From Clostridium manihotivorum (GTDB taxonomy: Bacteria > Bacillota > Clostridia > Clostridiales > Clostridiaceae), in contig NZ_CP025746.1 in NCBI RefSeq assembly GCF_004015185.1, forward strand, positions 5,163,776 through 5,227,775: DNA of 64,000 nt. Reading direction: 5' to 3'. Made by a program: the position numbers and the translations under genes. Positions 35,481-44,669 of this stretch are shown in pieces. The notes beneath the pieces were generated by a model, which was not told the origin of the DNA, searched no databases, and was given only the letters and a program-made list of their open reading frames with translations. Every line of letters begins with the position of its first letter. Within the stretch, counting starts at the first letter, position 1.

Positions 35481-37091
35481 ATGCTACTAACTAAATCATA
35501 CAATAAAAATTATACCGAGTTTAATGATGATTTTCAACTTGTATTACCATTAAACTTAGAAAACTTGATACCTGAAGATGATTCAGTCCGCTTGCTAAGC
35601 CATGTATTGGAGGGATTAAATTATAGAAAGTTGTATAAGGCGTACTCTTCCTTCGGAAGAAAACCGGCAGTGGAACCAAAAATCATGTTCAAAATAATAT
35701 CTTATGCTTATTCTCAAAATATATATTCAAGCAGAAAAATAGAGAAATCATGTAAAAGAGATATAAATTTCAGGTGGCTATTAAAAGGATGCAAAGCACC
35801 TGATCATACTACAATTAGTAGATTTCGTAAAGAGTATCTATCAGACGAAGTGATTGAAGATTTATTTTATCAGCAAGTTAATTATTTAGCTAATCATAAT
35901 GAAATATTATTTGAAAATGTATTTATTGATGGTACTAAGATCGAAGCGAATGCCAATAGATATACTTTTGTTTGGAAGAAAGCTATTTACAAGAATGAAG
36001 AGAAAATGTTTGATAAAATTCTTACTCTTGTTAAAAATATCAACCTTGAGGAACTGAAAGAATTTAGTATCGAAAAAGAAACATTGATAGTTGATATTGA
36101 TAAAATACTTCAATGGCTTTTACATGAAAAAGAGAATAGAAACATAGAATTTGTTTACGGGATAGGTAAAAGAAAAACTAAAATTCAGAAATGGACAGAA
36201 CAACTATCGGAATATAAAGAGAGACAAGAAAAATATAATTTCAGCAAAACTATATTTTCAAATAGAAATAGTTATTCTAAAACTGATCCAGACGCAACTT
36301 TCATGCAAATGAAAGACGATCATATGAGAAATGGACAATTAAAACCGGCATATAATGTACAAATCGGAGTCGAAAGTGAATACGTAACCGGCGTCGGAAT
36401 ATTTGATGATAGAAATGACATATCAACATTAATACCTATGCTTAATAATATGGAAGAGAAAACTGGTCATAAATATCATAATGTAATTGCAGATTCTGGT
36501 TATGAAAGCGAAGAGAATTATTTGTTTTTAGAATCCAATAATCAGATTCCATACATAAAGCCTCAAACTTATGAGAAATGGAAAAAAAGAAGTTTTAAAA
36601 ATGATATAAGCAAGAGAGAAAATATGAAATATGATGCCGAATCAGATTTTTATGTCTGCAATAACAATAGAAAGTTACTCCCTACTTCGATTACTCATAG
36701 AAGATCCGCCAGTGGATACAAATCAGAAGTTACTATTTATGAGTGTGAAAGCTGTGAAAACTGCGTTCATAAATCGAAGTGCACGAAAGCAAAAGGAAAT
36801 AGAAAGATGCAAGTGTCAAAAACTTTTGTTGAAAAGCGTGAAGTATCTTATAGAAATATTACAACTGAATTTGGAACTAAATTAAGAATGAATAGATCTA
36901 TTCAGGTCGAAGGAGCATTTGGCGTTCTTAAAAGTGATTATGAATTCAATAGATTTTTAACACGTGGAAAAATTAGTGTTAAAACTGAATTTATTTTACT
37001 TTGTATTGGCTATAACATTAATAAATTACATTCAAAAATACAAAATGGAAGAACTCAAAAACATCTTCATGAACTAAAACCTACTGCCTAA
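35481..37091 (+). CDS. IS1182-family transposase
   Basis: A 536-residue DDE transposase that appears intact. The N-terminal domain (DSVRLLSHVLEGLNYRKLY, then YSSRKIEKSCKRDINFRWL and DHTTISRFRK) is typical of IS1182/IS1380-like DUF772 transposases. Catalytic-core segments are VFIDGTKIEANAN, VIADSGYESEENY and, near the end, QVEGAFGVLKSDYEFNRFL. A cysteine-rich knuckle (CESCENCVHKSKC) precedes the last acidic block. No frameshift is seen, so the element may be active. No obvious ribosome-binding site precedes the ATG. Confidence 0.92.
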   Translation: MLLTKSYNKNYTEFNDDFQLVLPLNLENLIPEDDSVRLLSHVLEGLNYRKLYKAYSSFGRKPAVEPKIMFKIISYAYSQNIYSSRKIEKSCKRDINFRWLLKGCKAPDHTTISRFRKEYLSDEVIEDLFYQQVNYLANHNEILFENVFIDGTKIEANANRYTFVWKKAIYKNEEKMFDKILTLVKNINLEELKEFSIEKETLIVDIDKILQWLLHEKENRNIEFVYGIGKRKTKIQKWTEQLSEYKERQEKYNFSKTIFSNRNSYSKTDPDATFMQMKDDHMRNGQLKPAYNVQIGVESEYVTGVGIFDDRNDISTLIPMLNNMEEKTGHKYHNVIADSGYESEENYLFLESNNQIPYIKPQTYEKWKKRSFKNDISKRENMKYDAESDFYVCNNNRKLLPTSITHRRSASGYKSEVTIYECESCENCVHKSKCTKAKGNRKMQVSKTFVEKREVSYRNITTEFGTKLRMNRSIQVEGAFGVLKSDYEFNRFLTRGKISVKTEFILLCIGYNINKLHSKIQNGRTQKHLHELKPTA

Positions 37092-37138
37092 TTATGGAAC
37101 CTGGTCGCTAGGTTTGTTTAAGTGCGTTTAAAATTCAA

Positions 37139-37183
37139 AAATATCCACAAAATTGATTTGATATTTCAATTTTGTGGATATTT
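37139..37183 (+). terminator. Terminator at the right end of the IS1182-type element
   Basis: AAATATCCACAAAATTGA pairs perfectly with TCAATTTTGTGGATATTT around a nine-base loop, with T-rich sequence after it. It lies 47 bases past the transposase stop and inside the element. Confidence 0.75.
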
Positions 37184-37396
37184 CTTTCTTTAAGCCGAAA
37201 AGGAGCATCGCTCCTGATTAAAAATTAATCATTTCGCGACACTCCCCTTTATAAAAAGTCTGTATTATATGTCAGCTCCTGAGCTTAGGTAACTGCAATA
37301 ATAAGCTTTCTATACTTTATATATATTTAATTTTTTACTAAATTGATACGACTTTTTTATATTTCTATTTAATTAAAATCTTTTCTTTTAATTTCT

Positions 37397-37561
37397 CTAT
37401 AACATATTCATCAGTGGAGGGTTCAGAACGTTAATTAGGGCTTTATTTATCTCTTCCTTAGTGACCACATTATTGTCTATTAGTACTTCTACTAAGGCAT
37501 CAACTTTATAGGAATAAATACTTAGAATATCTGCTACTTTTTTTATTGCATTATCATCCAT
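37397..37561 (-). CDS. Microprotein of 54 residues, unknown function
   Basis: MDDNAIKKVADILSIYSYKV, then DALVEVLIDNNVVTKEEINKAL and a hydrophobic end (NPPLMNML). It is acidic and helical, resembling a small helix-turn-helix dimerisation fold. AGGAG lies 8 nt before ATG 37561; two upstream in-frame ATGs overlap that site, so this start is preferred. It follows the 47-residue gene by 12 bases, and the site lies partly in that gene's stop region, so the two form a tiny operon. No family is recognised. Confidence 0.6.
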   Translation of the reverse strand: MDDNAIKKVADILSIYSYKVDALVEVLIDNNVVTKEEINKALINVLNPPLMNML

Positions 37562-37573
37562 TTGCATCATCTC

Positions 37574-37717
37574 CTATTTTTCTTTTTTCTTGCCTTTTAC
37601 TGCTACAAACTCTGACAATCTGTCATTTGGGTCTATATAAACGTAATCTCCATACTCATTCTTTTTTAATCCTAAGGAAGCCATCTTTTTTCTAGTATTG
37701 CTTATTTTAGTTCCCAT
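37574..37717 (-). CDS. Basic microprotein of 47 residues, unknown function
   Basis: MGTKISNTRKKMASLGLKKN, then EYGDYVYIDPNDRLSEFVAV and a lysine tail (KGKKKEK). The basic ends flank an acidic beta-like centre. GGAGGT lies 9 nt before the ATG, a strong site. First gene of a two-microprotein unit with the 54-residue gene downstream. No family is recognised; the lysine-rich tail may contact nucleic acid or membrane. Confidence 0.6.
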   Translation of the reverse strand: MGTKISNTRKKMASLGLKKNEYGDYVYIDPNDRLSEFVAVKGKKKEK

Positions 37718-38021
37718 ATATATTTTACCTCCGTTTTAAGATTAAATTCAAATTATAATAATTTTACATAACCTTCATAAATCAAAATTTATATTAACTA
37801 TATATAATCTAAAAATCTATATTCATTCTGTCACATAAAACTTTCTAGGGTCGAACCGCTTAAGCAGTAAAGTCTTATATGCCACAATGAAAGATTTTTA
37901 TTAGATTATATACTATTAATTATCTTTTATATTTTTTCCTAAGAAAGCTTGTTTATACTACTTAAAATATCACTTAATCTACTGTAGGTTGATATTATGG
38001 GTTGAATAACCAATGTTTATA

Positions 38022-40640
38022 TTATTTATCTGAATCAGTGGATTTTACAAAAATTAATTTATATAGCTGAATCAACACAAATGGTATTAATGCTAAGCTA
38101 TATACTGAAATATATTGTGAAAGGTTTAAAGGAACTACTTCAAAAATTCCCATTATAGGTTTAACTGTAAGCACTATAGTAAGCAATGCTACTCCTAAAA
38201 TAACTGCATACCATACAAATGGATTTGCAAAAACTCCAACCTTAAAGATTGACTGCTTTGATCTACAGTTAAAACCATGAAATAATCTTGAAAGACATAA
38301 GGTTGCGAAAGCCATAACCATAGCTACTTCATGATTACCTGTAGAAAGTCCAATGTGGAAGGAAATCATCGTAACTATTGCAATTATTAGACCTTCTAGA
38401 AGCACTTCTATACCAAATTCTTTATTCAAAATAGGAATATTTATATTTCTTGGCTTTCTATCCATTATATTTTTGTTATGAGGTTCAAGTCCGATAGCTA
38501 TTGCTGGCAAACTATCAGTAAGCAGATTTATAAATAATAGATGTACCGGTGCAAAAGGTATCGGCAATGCAAATAAGGTTGCATATAAAACTGACAATAT
38601 TCCAGCAGTATTTCCTGATAAAAGAAACTTTATTGAGTTTTTAATGTTTTCATAAATACTTCTACCGTTTGAAATTGATTTTACTATTGTAGAAAAGTTA
38701 TCATCAGCCAATACCATAGCTGCTGCATCTTTTGCAACTTCTGTTCCTGTTATGCCCATAGCAATCCCTACATCTGCCTGTTTTAAAGCTGGACCGTCAT
38801 TTACTCCATCTCCTGTCATAGCAACCACATTACCTTTTTCCTGCCAAGCTCTTACTATTCGAATTTTATGCTCTGGAGAAACTCTAGCATAAACTGATAT
38901 ATTCTCTACTATAGCTTTAAGCTCTTCATCACTTAATTTTTCAAGTTCATAACCTTCCATAGCTTCCGATTCATCTTTTAATATACCTATCTGTTTTGCT
39001 ATAGCTGAAGCTGTTATCTTATGATCCCCAGTTATCATAACTGGCTTTATACCAGCCTTTATACAGTCTGCTACAGCGCTCATAGATTCTTCTCTTGGCG
39101 GGTCCATCATAGATATGAGTCCTATGAATATCAAATCATTTTCATCTTCTATTCCAATAGTAGACTTATCTTCTAGAGGCTTATATCCAAAAGAAAGAAC
39201 TCTTAAGCCTTTTGAAGAGAATTCCTTATTGATTTTTTCAATTTCTTTTTTATGACCATCGGTTAAAGGCTCTATACCCTTTGAGGTTTCAATTTTAGTA
39301 GCTCTAGATAAAAGTACATCAAGAGCTCCTTTGGTAACCATCATCTTCGTGTTGTCAACTTCATTCAAGGTACTCATAAGCTTTCTATCTGAATCAAAAG
39401 GAACCTCAGCTATTCTCTTATATTTATCTCTTATTACAAGTTCATCAAAGGAATATATTTCTCCAAAGTTAACTAATGCAACTTCCGTAGGATCTCCAAT
39501 CTCTTTATTTTCAACAGTTACCGCATCATTGCACAATAAAGAGCTTAAAACTAACTTTTTTTGAAGCTGGTCATCTTTGTTTAAGTGGTCTTTTTGTATC
39601 ACTTTATCATCAGTATAAACCTGTTGCACTGTCATCTTATTTTGAGTTAAAGTTCCTGTTTTATCTGAGCAAATTACAGATATACTACCAAGACTTTCTA
39701 CTGCATGCAGTCTTCTCATAATAGCATTTTCTTTTGCCATCTTCTGAGTTCCTAGAGCCAGAACAATGGTAACAATAGAGCTTAAGGCTTCAGGTATGGC
39801 AGCTACCGCCAAGGATACAGCAAACATAAAGGCATCTATAATGCTTGTTCCTCTAACTACATTTAGTACTAATATAACCGCTGATATAACTAATATAACT
39901 ATAGCAAGTTTCTTTCCAAAGTTGTCCAAATTAACTTGTAATGGAGTTTTCTTTTCTTTTGCATTTTGAAGTAGGTTAGCTATTTTTCCTATCTCTGTAT
40001 TCATACCTATATCAGTAACTAACACAACAGCCCTACCATAGGTAACAAAGCTTCCTGAGAAAACCATGTTTTTTCTGTCACCTATGGCTACATCTTCGCC
40101 ATTTATTTTTTCTGTATTTTTCAATACACTTTCCGACTCACCGGTAAGGGAGCTTTCATTAACTTGCAAGCTGTAATTTTCTATTATTCTTCCATCAGCA
40201 CTAATATAATCACCTGCATCCAGATAAATTATGTCACCAACTACCACCTCTCTAGAAGGTATTTCTATTCTATTTCCATTTCTTAATACTTTAGCAATTG
40301 GTGAAGACAAAGCCTTTAAACTACTTAAGGATCTTTCAGCTTTAATATGCTGAACTGTACCTAATATAGCATTTATTATTACTACAACTAAGATTACTAT
40401 GGCACTTTCTAATTTTCCTAAAAATGCAGATACAATTGCTGCTACTAAAAGAATTATAACTAGAAAGTCTTGAAATTGACTTAGGAAAACTGCTAATACA
40501 CTTTTCTTCTTTCCTTCCTCTAATTCATTAAAGCCATACTTTTCTCTTCTTTTATCTAATTCAGAGTCTTTTAATCCACCTTCTTTAACTTCCAGAAGCT
40601 TCATAGTATCTTCTACTGACTTGTTATAAAAAGTGTTCAT
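38022..40640 (-). CDS. P-type cation-transporting ATPase, probable Mn2+/Ca2+ exporter
   Basis: An 872-residue P2-type ATPase with about ten membrane helices. The actuator loop motif is TGES (NESSLTGESESV), the phosphorylated aspartate lies in CSDKTGTLTQNKMT, the hinge in TGDGVNDGPALKQADVGIAMG, and M4 carries AAIPEALSSIV, the ion-site proline region. C-terminal helices follow. The ATG at 40640 has GAAGGGAG 6 nt upstream; a 39-codon extension has no site. The leader holds a yybP-ykoY riboswitch with a terminator, which points to manganese as effector and hence to Mn2+ (perhaps also Ca2+) efflux. The ion is inferred from the riboswitch and from known regulon members. Confidence 0.9.
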   Translation of the reverse strand: MNTFYNKSVEDTMKLLEVKEGGLKDSELDKRREKYGFNELEEGKKKSVLAVFLSQFQDFLVIILLVAAIVSAFLGKLESAIVILVVVIINAILGTVQHIKAERSLSSLKALSSPIAKVLRNGNRIEIPSREVVVGDIIYLDAGDYISADGRIIENYSLQVNESSLTGESESVLKNTEKINGEDVAIGDRKNMVFSGSFVTYGRAVVLVTDIGMNTEIGKIANLLQNAKEKKTPLQVNLDNFGKKLAIVILVISAVILVLNVVRGTSIIDAFMFAVSLAVAAIPEALSSIVTIVLALGTQKMAKENAIMRRLHAVESLGSISVICSDKTGTLTQNKMTVQQVYTDDKVIQKDHLNKDDQLQKKLVLSSLLCNDAVTVENKEIGDPTEVALVNFGEIYSFDELVIRDKYKRIAEVPFDSDRKLMSTLNEVDNTKMMVTKGALDVLLSRATKIETSKGIEPLTDGHKKEIEKINKEFSSKGLRVLSFGYKPLEDKSTIGIEDENDLIFIGLISMMDPPREESMSAVADCIKAGIKPVMITGDHKITASAIAKQIGILKDESEAMEGYELEKLSDEELKAIVENISVYARVSPEHKIRIVRAWQEKGNVVAMTGDGVNDGPALKQADVGIAMGITGTEVAKDAAAMVLADDNFSTIVKSISNGRSIYENIKNSIKFLLSGNTAGILSVLYATLFALPIPFAPVHLLFINLLTDSLPAIAIGLEPHNKNIMDRKPRNINIPILNKEFGIEVLLEGLIIAIVTMISFHIGLSTGNHEVAMVMAFATLCLSRLFHGFNCRSKQSIFKVGVFANPFVWYAVILGVALLTIVLTVKPIMGIFEVVPLNLSQYISVYSLALIPFVLIQLYKLIFVKSTDSDK

Positions 40641-40863
40641 TGAATTACTCCCTTCTTTATTAACTTTAACATTGCTATACTTAATAGTTTTACTACTTTT
40701 CAAAATATAAACCTCCCAAAAAATTAGTATTACCTCAATTAGTTTCCTTTCTATCAAAATCAGTTTTCTAAAGTATCTTGCAAACCTTACTTCTGTATTT
40801 CTTTCAATATGCTTCTAATTGTAATTACACCTTAAGGAAATTAACTTTTAAGCAAAAAATAAA

Positions 40864-40898
40864 GACTCTATAGCTAGATTTATTCTAGCTATAGAGTC
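40864..40898 (-). terminator. Riboswitch-controlled terminator of the P-type ATPase leader
   Basis: GACTCTATAGCTAGA pairs perfectly with TCTAGCTATAGAGTC around a five-base loop, followed by TTTATTTTTT on the minus strand. Its 5' arm reuses the P1 bases of the upstream aptamer, so aptamer and terminator exclude each other. Confidence 0.88.
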
Positions 40899-40994
40899 TC
40901 ACTAAACTACTTTGTTAGCAAAGCCGGGAAAATCCGAATTGACGACTTTGCTCCTGATAAATTTCCTTTATCAAGAAGTTACTCCCTCTACAAG
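40888..40994 (-). promoter_or_regulatory. yybP-ykoY (Mn2+-sensing) riboswitch
   Basis: The minus strand reads TGTAGAGGGAGTAAC, a hairpin with TTGATAAAGG..TTTATCAGGAGC, AAAGTCGTCAA, CCCGGCTTTGC, and GTGAGACTCTATA. These are the ordered blocks of the yybP-ykoY class. P1 pairs TGTAGAG with CTCTATA (one G-U pair). Since CTCTATA also starts the terminator at 40864-40898, ligand binding should prevent termination, an ON switch. Members of this class are known to bind Mn2+. Confidence 0.85.
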
Positions 40995-41090
40995 TTACTA
41001 ATTACCACTTATTAAGTTTTATAATATTATATTACTATGTATAAGCATGTGTGTCAACTATTAATTTCTATCTAATAATTGTTTAATTTG

Positions 41091-41165
41091 GGCTATGTTT
41101 AATAGTATACAAACTCATCAAAGCATCTGATTACTGATCACTGAATTTCAACACTGCACTGTTAA
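41091..41165. repeat. Repeat family A, short palindromic copy
   Basis: GGGCTATGTTTAATAGTATA at one end and CACTGTTAAAAAGCC at the other, with TGATCACTGAATTTCAAC between. It is a centre-deleted version of the copy at 56918-57033. Confidence 0.55.
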
Positions 41166-41179
41166 AAAGCCTTACTTCT

Positions 41180-41245
41180 ATATATTGTTGAAATCCAGCG
41201 GTTACGAAGGATATGCTATATGAGCGAGCAATTAGAATTAAAATA
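41180..41245 (+). repeat. Repeat family A, arm with conserved MSEQLEL start
   Basis: TATATTGTTGAAATCCAGCGG, then GAAGGATATGCTATATGAGC and GAGCAATTAGAATTAAA match 54411-54470 almost exactly. The conserved part includes a Shine-Dalgarno-like GAAGGA and an ATG opening the frame MSEQLEL, which here stops after ten codons. Confidence 0.6.
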
Positions 41246-41253
41246 CTATTGAG

Positions 41254-42069
41254 TTATGACTTCCTCAATCGCTCCTTAAGTTCTCTTATTTCCTCGTCCT
41301 TCTGCTCCATCATAGTTTTATAATCAGAATCCATCTTACACAGGTTCCTGTTTAATAAATTTATCATTGAGGCCATTTCATCAGCACTTCCTGATATTCT
41401 ATTAAATAGAAGCAAGTTAGATTCTAATATCTCAGGGATTTCTTTATGAGAATACCTAAGTTGATGGTCTATCTCTCCATAACCTTCCTCAAATATGGTT
41501 CTAACCTGAATTTCAGCTATAACCTTTTGACTGGTAGGGTAAAATTCTATAAGATAATGTACTGACCTATATCCAGACTTTCTAGATTTAATTTGAATAT
41601 CTAGCTCTTCAAAGCGCTTAGTGTCATCACCTTCTCTAACGTTCGCAGTTATCTCCACTACCTTCCAGGTATCAAGGATAAATTTATGAATTTCCTCCCA
41701 CTCTTGCTTAAATATATGTATAACTCTTATTCCAATAAGATCATTTATCTCTTCTTTATAGTTATCTACAGTAAACTGAAAATCATCGTTATATTTATTT
41801 TTCCTATCTTCTGTCTTTCTTATGACTTTTTCAATCAGTCTACCTGGCTGCTTTATTCTAGACTTTACAGAATGTACTTTGGGATGAGTTCTAAGTATAT
41901 TAGCTATGAAGTCAGCTTGATTTTCGTAGGTGTCTTTAACAGATATATAGTCTTCATAAATTTCTCCTAGAACTTCTACATCTATATTATTTTTTCTTAT
42001 TTCCTCTTCTGCAAAAGGATATTTTTTTAGAAAGCTATTTATATTGAACTTAGTTATCATGTAATTCAC
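41254..42069 (-). CDS. Small (p)ppGpp synthetase, RelA/SpoT domain only
   Basis: A 271-residue cytoplasmic alarmone synthetase. The synthetase domain spans about 60-220: SRIKQPGRLIEKVIRK, DLIGIRVIHIFKQEW, KSRKSGYRSVHYLIEF and AEIQVRTIFEEGYGEIDHQLRY contain the nucleotide-binding and catalytic residues. No HD hydrolase, TGS or ACT domain is attached. The C-terminal 50 residues are a coiled coil (MEQKDEEIRELKERLRK). It makes (p)ppGpp from GTP/GDP and ATP in the stringent response. The start is GTG at 42069 or ATG at 42060; neither has ideal spacing from AAAAGGA. It is larger than RelP/RelQ because of the C-terminal tail. Confidence 0.88.
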   Translation of the reverse strand: MNYMITKFNINSFLKKYPFAEEEIRKNNIDVEVLGEIYEDYISVKDTYENQADFIANILRTHPKVHSVKSRIKQPGRLIEKVIRKTEDRKNKYNDDFQFTVDNYKEEINDLIGIRVIHIFKQEWEEIHKFILDTWKVVEITANVREGDDTKRFEELDIQIKSRKSGYRSVHYLIEFYPTSQKVIAEIQVRTIFEEGYGEIDHQLRYSHKEIPEILESNLLLFNRISGSADEMASMINLLNRNLCKMDSDYKTMMEQKDEEIRELKERLRKS

Positions 42070-42448
42070 TCATCCTTTTCTCATTTATATTAATCACTTT
42101 TTTTATTATTTTCATATACTTTACACAACTATTTTATAATATATATGTTGCAAGATGAAAATTTCGATATGATATTTAGGTAAGAACATCCATTAATATA
42201 AGATAACTAAAATATCCAAACTAGAATATAAAATAAAAATTATAGCGAGGTTTTAAATATGGATATTTTGATTCTTAATAAGATTGCTGGGCATGAAGAT
42301 GATATAAACGAGTTAAAATCAGCTTTAAAAAAGACTAAAAACACAAGGTTATATAAAAGATATTCTGTTTTACTTAAGCATTTTGATGGATTTACAAATA
42401 GAAAAATAGCTGAAATGGAGAATCTAGAAGAACATACTGTTTCTACAT

Positions 42449-43648
42449 ATATATGTTGCAAGATGAAAATTTCGATATGATATTTAGGTAAGAACATCCA
42501 TTAATATAAGATAACTAAAATATCCAAACTAGAATATAAAATAAAAATTATAGCGAGGTTTTAAATATGGATATTTTGATTCTTAATAAGATTGCTGGGC
42601 ATGAAGATGATATAAACGAGTTAAAATCAGCTTTAAAAAGACTAAAAACACAAGGTTATATAAAAGATATTCTGTTTTACTTAAGCATTTTGATGGATTT
42701 ACAAATAGAAAAATAGCTGAAATGGAGAATCTAGAAGAACATACTGTTTCTACATATATAAAAAATTATAAATCAAAAGGAATAGATGGATTAAATATTG
42801 GCCACGGCGGCGGAGCGCAAAGAAAATCAATTCACTTCAAGAGAAGCTCATTGTAGAAACTATAACTACAAAAACTCCAGAAGATGTAGGCTTCGAATCT
42901 AAAATGAATTGGACTATTGAATTAGTGAGGCAATGGGTTATTAAAGAATTTAATATAAATATGTCACATAGAGGAATAGCATATGTACTTCATAGATTAA
43001 ATTTAAGTTATACTAGACCTACTTACGTCTTAGCGAAAGCTGATAAAGAAAAGCAAGAAATTTTTAAAAGTGACTTTAAAGCTTTAAAAAAATGCCTCAA
43101 TGGCTTAGTTGATACCATCTTATTTGAAGATGAATCAATGATTAGAGATTATCAAGCAATTCAAAAGAGCTGGTTTATAAGAGGACAACAAAGGAAAATT
43201 CCTACGTTCGGTAAAAATGCAGGTGTTAAACTTATGGGAATATTGGATTACGAGACTGGTAACGTATATTGCGAGGAACATGAAAGATATGACGCTAAGA
43301 TATTTAATGACTTTTTAGAAAACGTACTTAAGCAGTATCCAAAAGGAAAAATTGTTGTGGTATTAGACAATGCTAAGATTCATCATGCAAAGCTGATTCA
43401 GCCATTTCTTAATAGAGTTAAAGATAGGCTTGAATTGATGTTTTTACCACCGTATAGTCCAGAAATGAATCTTATAGAGGGGTTATGGGGATGGCTAAAG
43501 GCATCTGTTATTAACAATGTCTTTTATAAATCTCTGCCACAAGTTAGAACTGCAATTCAAAAGTTTATAAGTAACATAAATAAGGTTCCTACTCAAACAA
43601 TAGACAGGCTATGTGTTAGATTGTAGAAACCAATTTGCAATATATATA
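42449..43648 (+). mobile_element. IS630-family element, nested copy
   Basis: A complete copy of about 1200 bases, practically identical to the host copy, sits in the same orientation. The junctions are TACATATATATGTTGCAAG on the left and TTGCAATATATATATATAAA on the right. The first 308 bases repeat those of the host, and its last ~890 bases are repeated after it by the rest of the host. This matches insertion at a TA dinucleotide inside a sibling copy. Confidence 0.85.
42567..43626 (+). pseudogene. IS630-family transposase of the nested copy, two frameshifts
   Basis: The same gene in the inserted copy. A run of five A residues near 42643 (six in the host copy) shifts the frame within the HTH region, and CAAAG near 42820 (CAAAAG in the host copy) shifts it again. 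From 42904 a long open frame holds the DDE catalytic domain: ILFEDESMIRD with the first Asp, VVVLDNAKIHHAK with the second, and PPYSPEMNLIEGLWGWLK with the final Glu. The A run near 43085 has seven residues and is in frame. It is unlikely to make a full protein without slippage. Confidence 0.85.
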
Positions 43649-44669
43649 TATAAAAAATTATAAATCAAAAGGAATAGATGGATTAAATATTGGCCACGGC
43701 GGCGGAGCGCAAAAGAAAATCAATTCACTTCAAGAGAAGCTCATTGTAGAAACTATAACTACAAAAACTCCAGAAGATGTAGGCTTCGAATCTAAAATGA
43801 ATTGGACTATTGAATTAGTGAGGCAATGGGTTATTAAAGAATTTAATATAAATATGTCACATAGAGGAATAGCATATGTACTTCATAGATTAAATTTAAG
43901 TTATACTAGACCTACTTACGTCTTAGCGAAAGCTGATAAAGAAAAGCAAGAAATTTTTAAAAGTGACTTTAAAGCTTTAAAAAAAATGCCTCAATGGCTT
44001 AGTTGATACCATCTTATTTGAAGATGAATCAATGATTAGAGATTATCAAGCAATTCAAAAGAGCTGGTTTATAAGAGGACAACAAAGGAAAATTCCTACG
44101 TTCGGTAAAAATGCAGGTGTTAAACTTATGGGAATATTGGATTACGAGACTGGTAACGTATATTGCGAGGAACATGAAAGATATGACGCTAAGATATTTA
44201 ATGACTTTTTAGAAAACGTACTTAAGCAGTATCCAAAAGGAAAAATTGTTGTGGTATTAGACAATGCTAAGATTCATCATGCAAAGCTGATTCAGCCATT
44301 TCTTAATAGAGTTAAAGATAGGCTTGAATTGATGTTTTTACCACCGTATAGTCCAGAAATGAATCTTATAGAGGGGTTATGGGGATGGCTAAAGGCATCT
44401 GTTATTAACAATGTCTTTTATAAATCTCTGCCACAAGTTAGAACTGCAATTCAAAAGTTTATAAGTAACATAAATAAGGTTCCTACTCAAACAATAGACA
44501 GGCTATGTGTTAGATTGTAGAAACCAATTTGCAATATATATACATATGTAAGTATTACAAACTTTCTATATGATTGTAATTACTGAACTTTATAAGAATT
44601 TGTGCATTTGATATAATAAGTATTAGTAAAACTAACCCATTTATCATATCAAATAAAGGAGGTACTGTT

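Larger units (their letters stand above)
35375..37247 (+). mobile_element. IS1182-family insertion sequence, apparently complete
   Basis: The left end GGGGCTGTTGCAAAAC and the right end, read inwards as GGGGAGTGTCGCGAAAT, form imperfect terminal inverted repeats 1873 bases apart. The left end also folds into a hairpin (GGCTG..CAGCC) that could block incoming transcription. A single intact transposase fills the element. No clear target duplication could be fixed: flanks are AGTAAATA and TTTATAAA. Confidence 0.8.
42259..44520 (+). pseudogene. IS630-family transposase of the host copy, interrupted and frameshifted
   Basis: The N-terminal part (42259-42448) encodes an intact helix-turn-helix region (KHFDGFTNRKIAEMENLEEH). 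After the nested element the same frame continues at about 43649 (KNYKSKGIDGLNIGHGGG) as far as a run of eight A residues near 43978-43985, where it shifts and stops (KKMPQWLS). The DDE part resumes in another frame from 44032 (LFEDES lost; VVLDNAKIHHA and PPYSPEMNLIEGLWGWLK kept). It is broken by both insertion and a +1 A change. Confidence 0.85.
42141..44543 (+). mobile_element. IS630-family element split by a second copy of itself (host copy)
   Basis: The left end TATATGTTGCAAGATGAAAA and the right end, read inwards as ATATATATTGCAAATTGG, form short inverted repeats with TA-rich flanks, as in IS630/Tc1-mariner elements. Its 5' part (about 42141-42448) and 3' part (about 43649-44543) together give one element of about 1.2 kb, interrupted at a TATATA tract by the nested copy. 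Confidence 0.85.

Noticed and set aside
42147..44540. Tandem duplication as an alternative to nested insertion
   Set aside because: Independent tandem duplication of both halves would need two events with the same TATATA breakpoint. One insertion of a complete copy explains all junctions.
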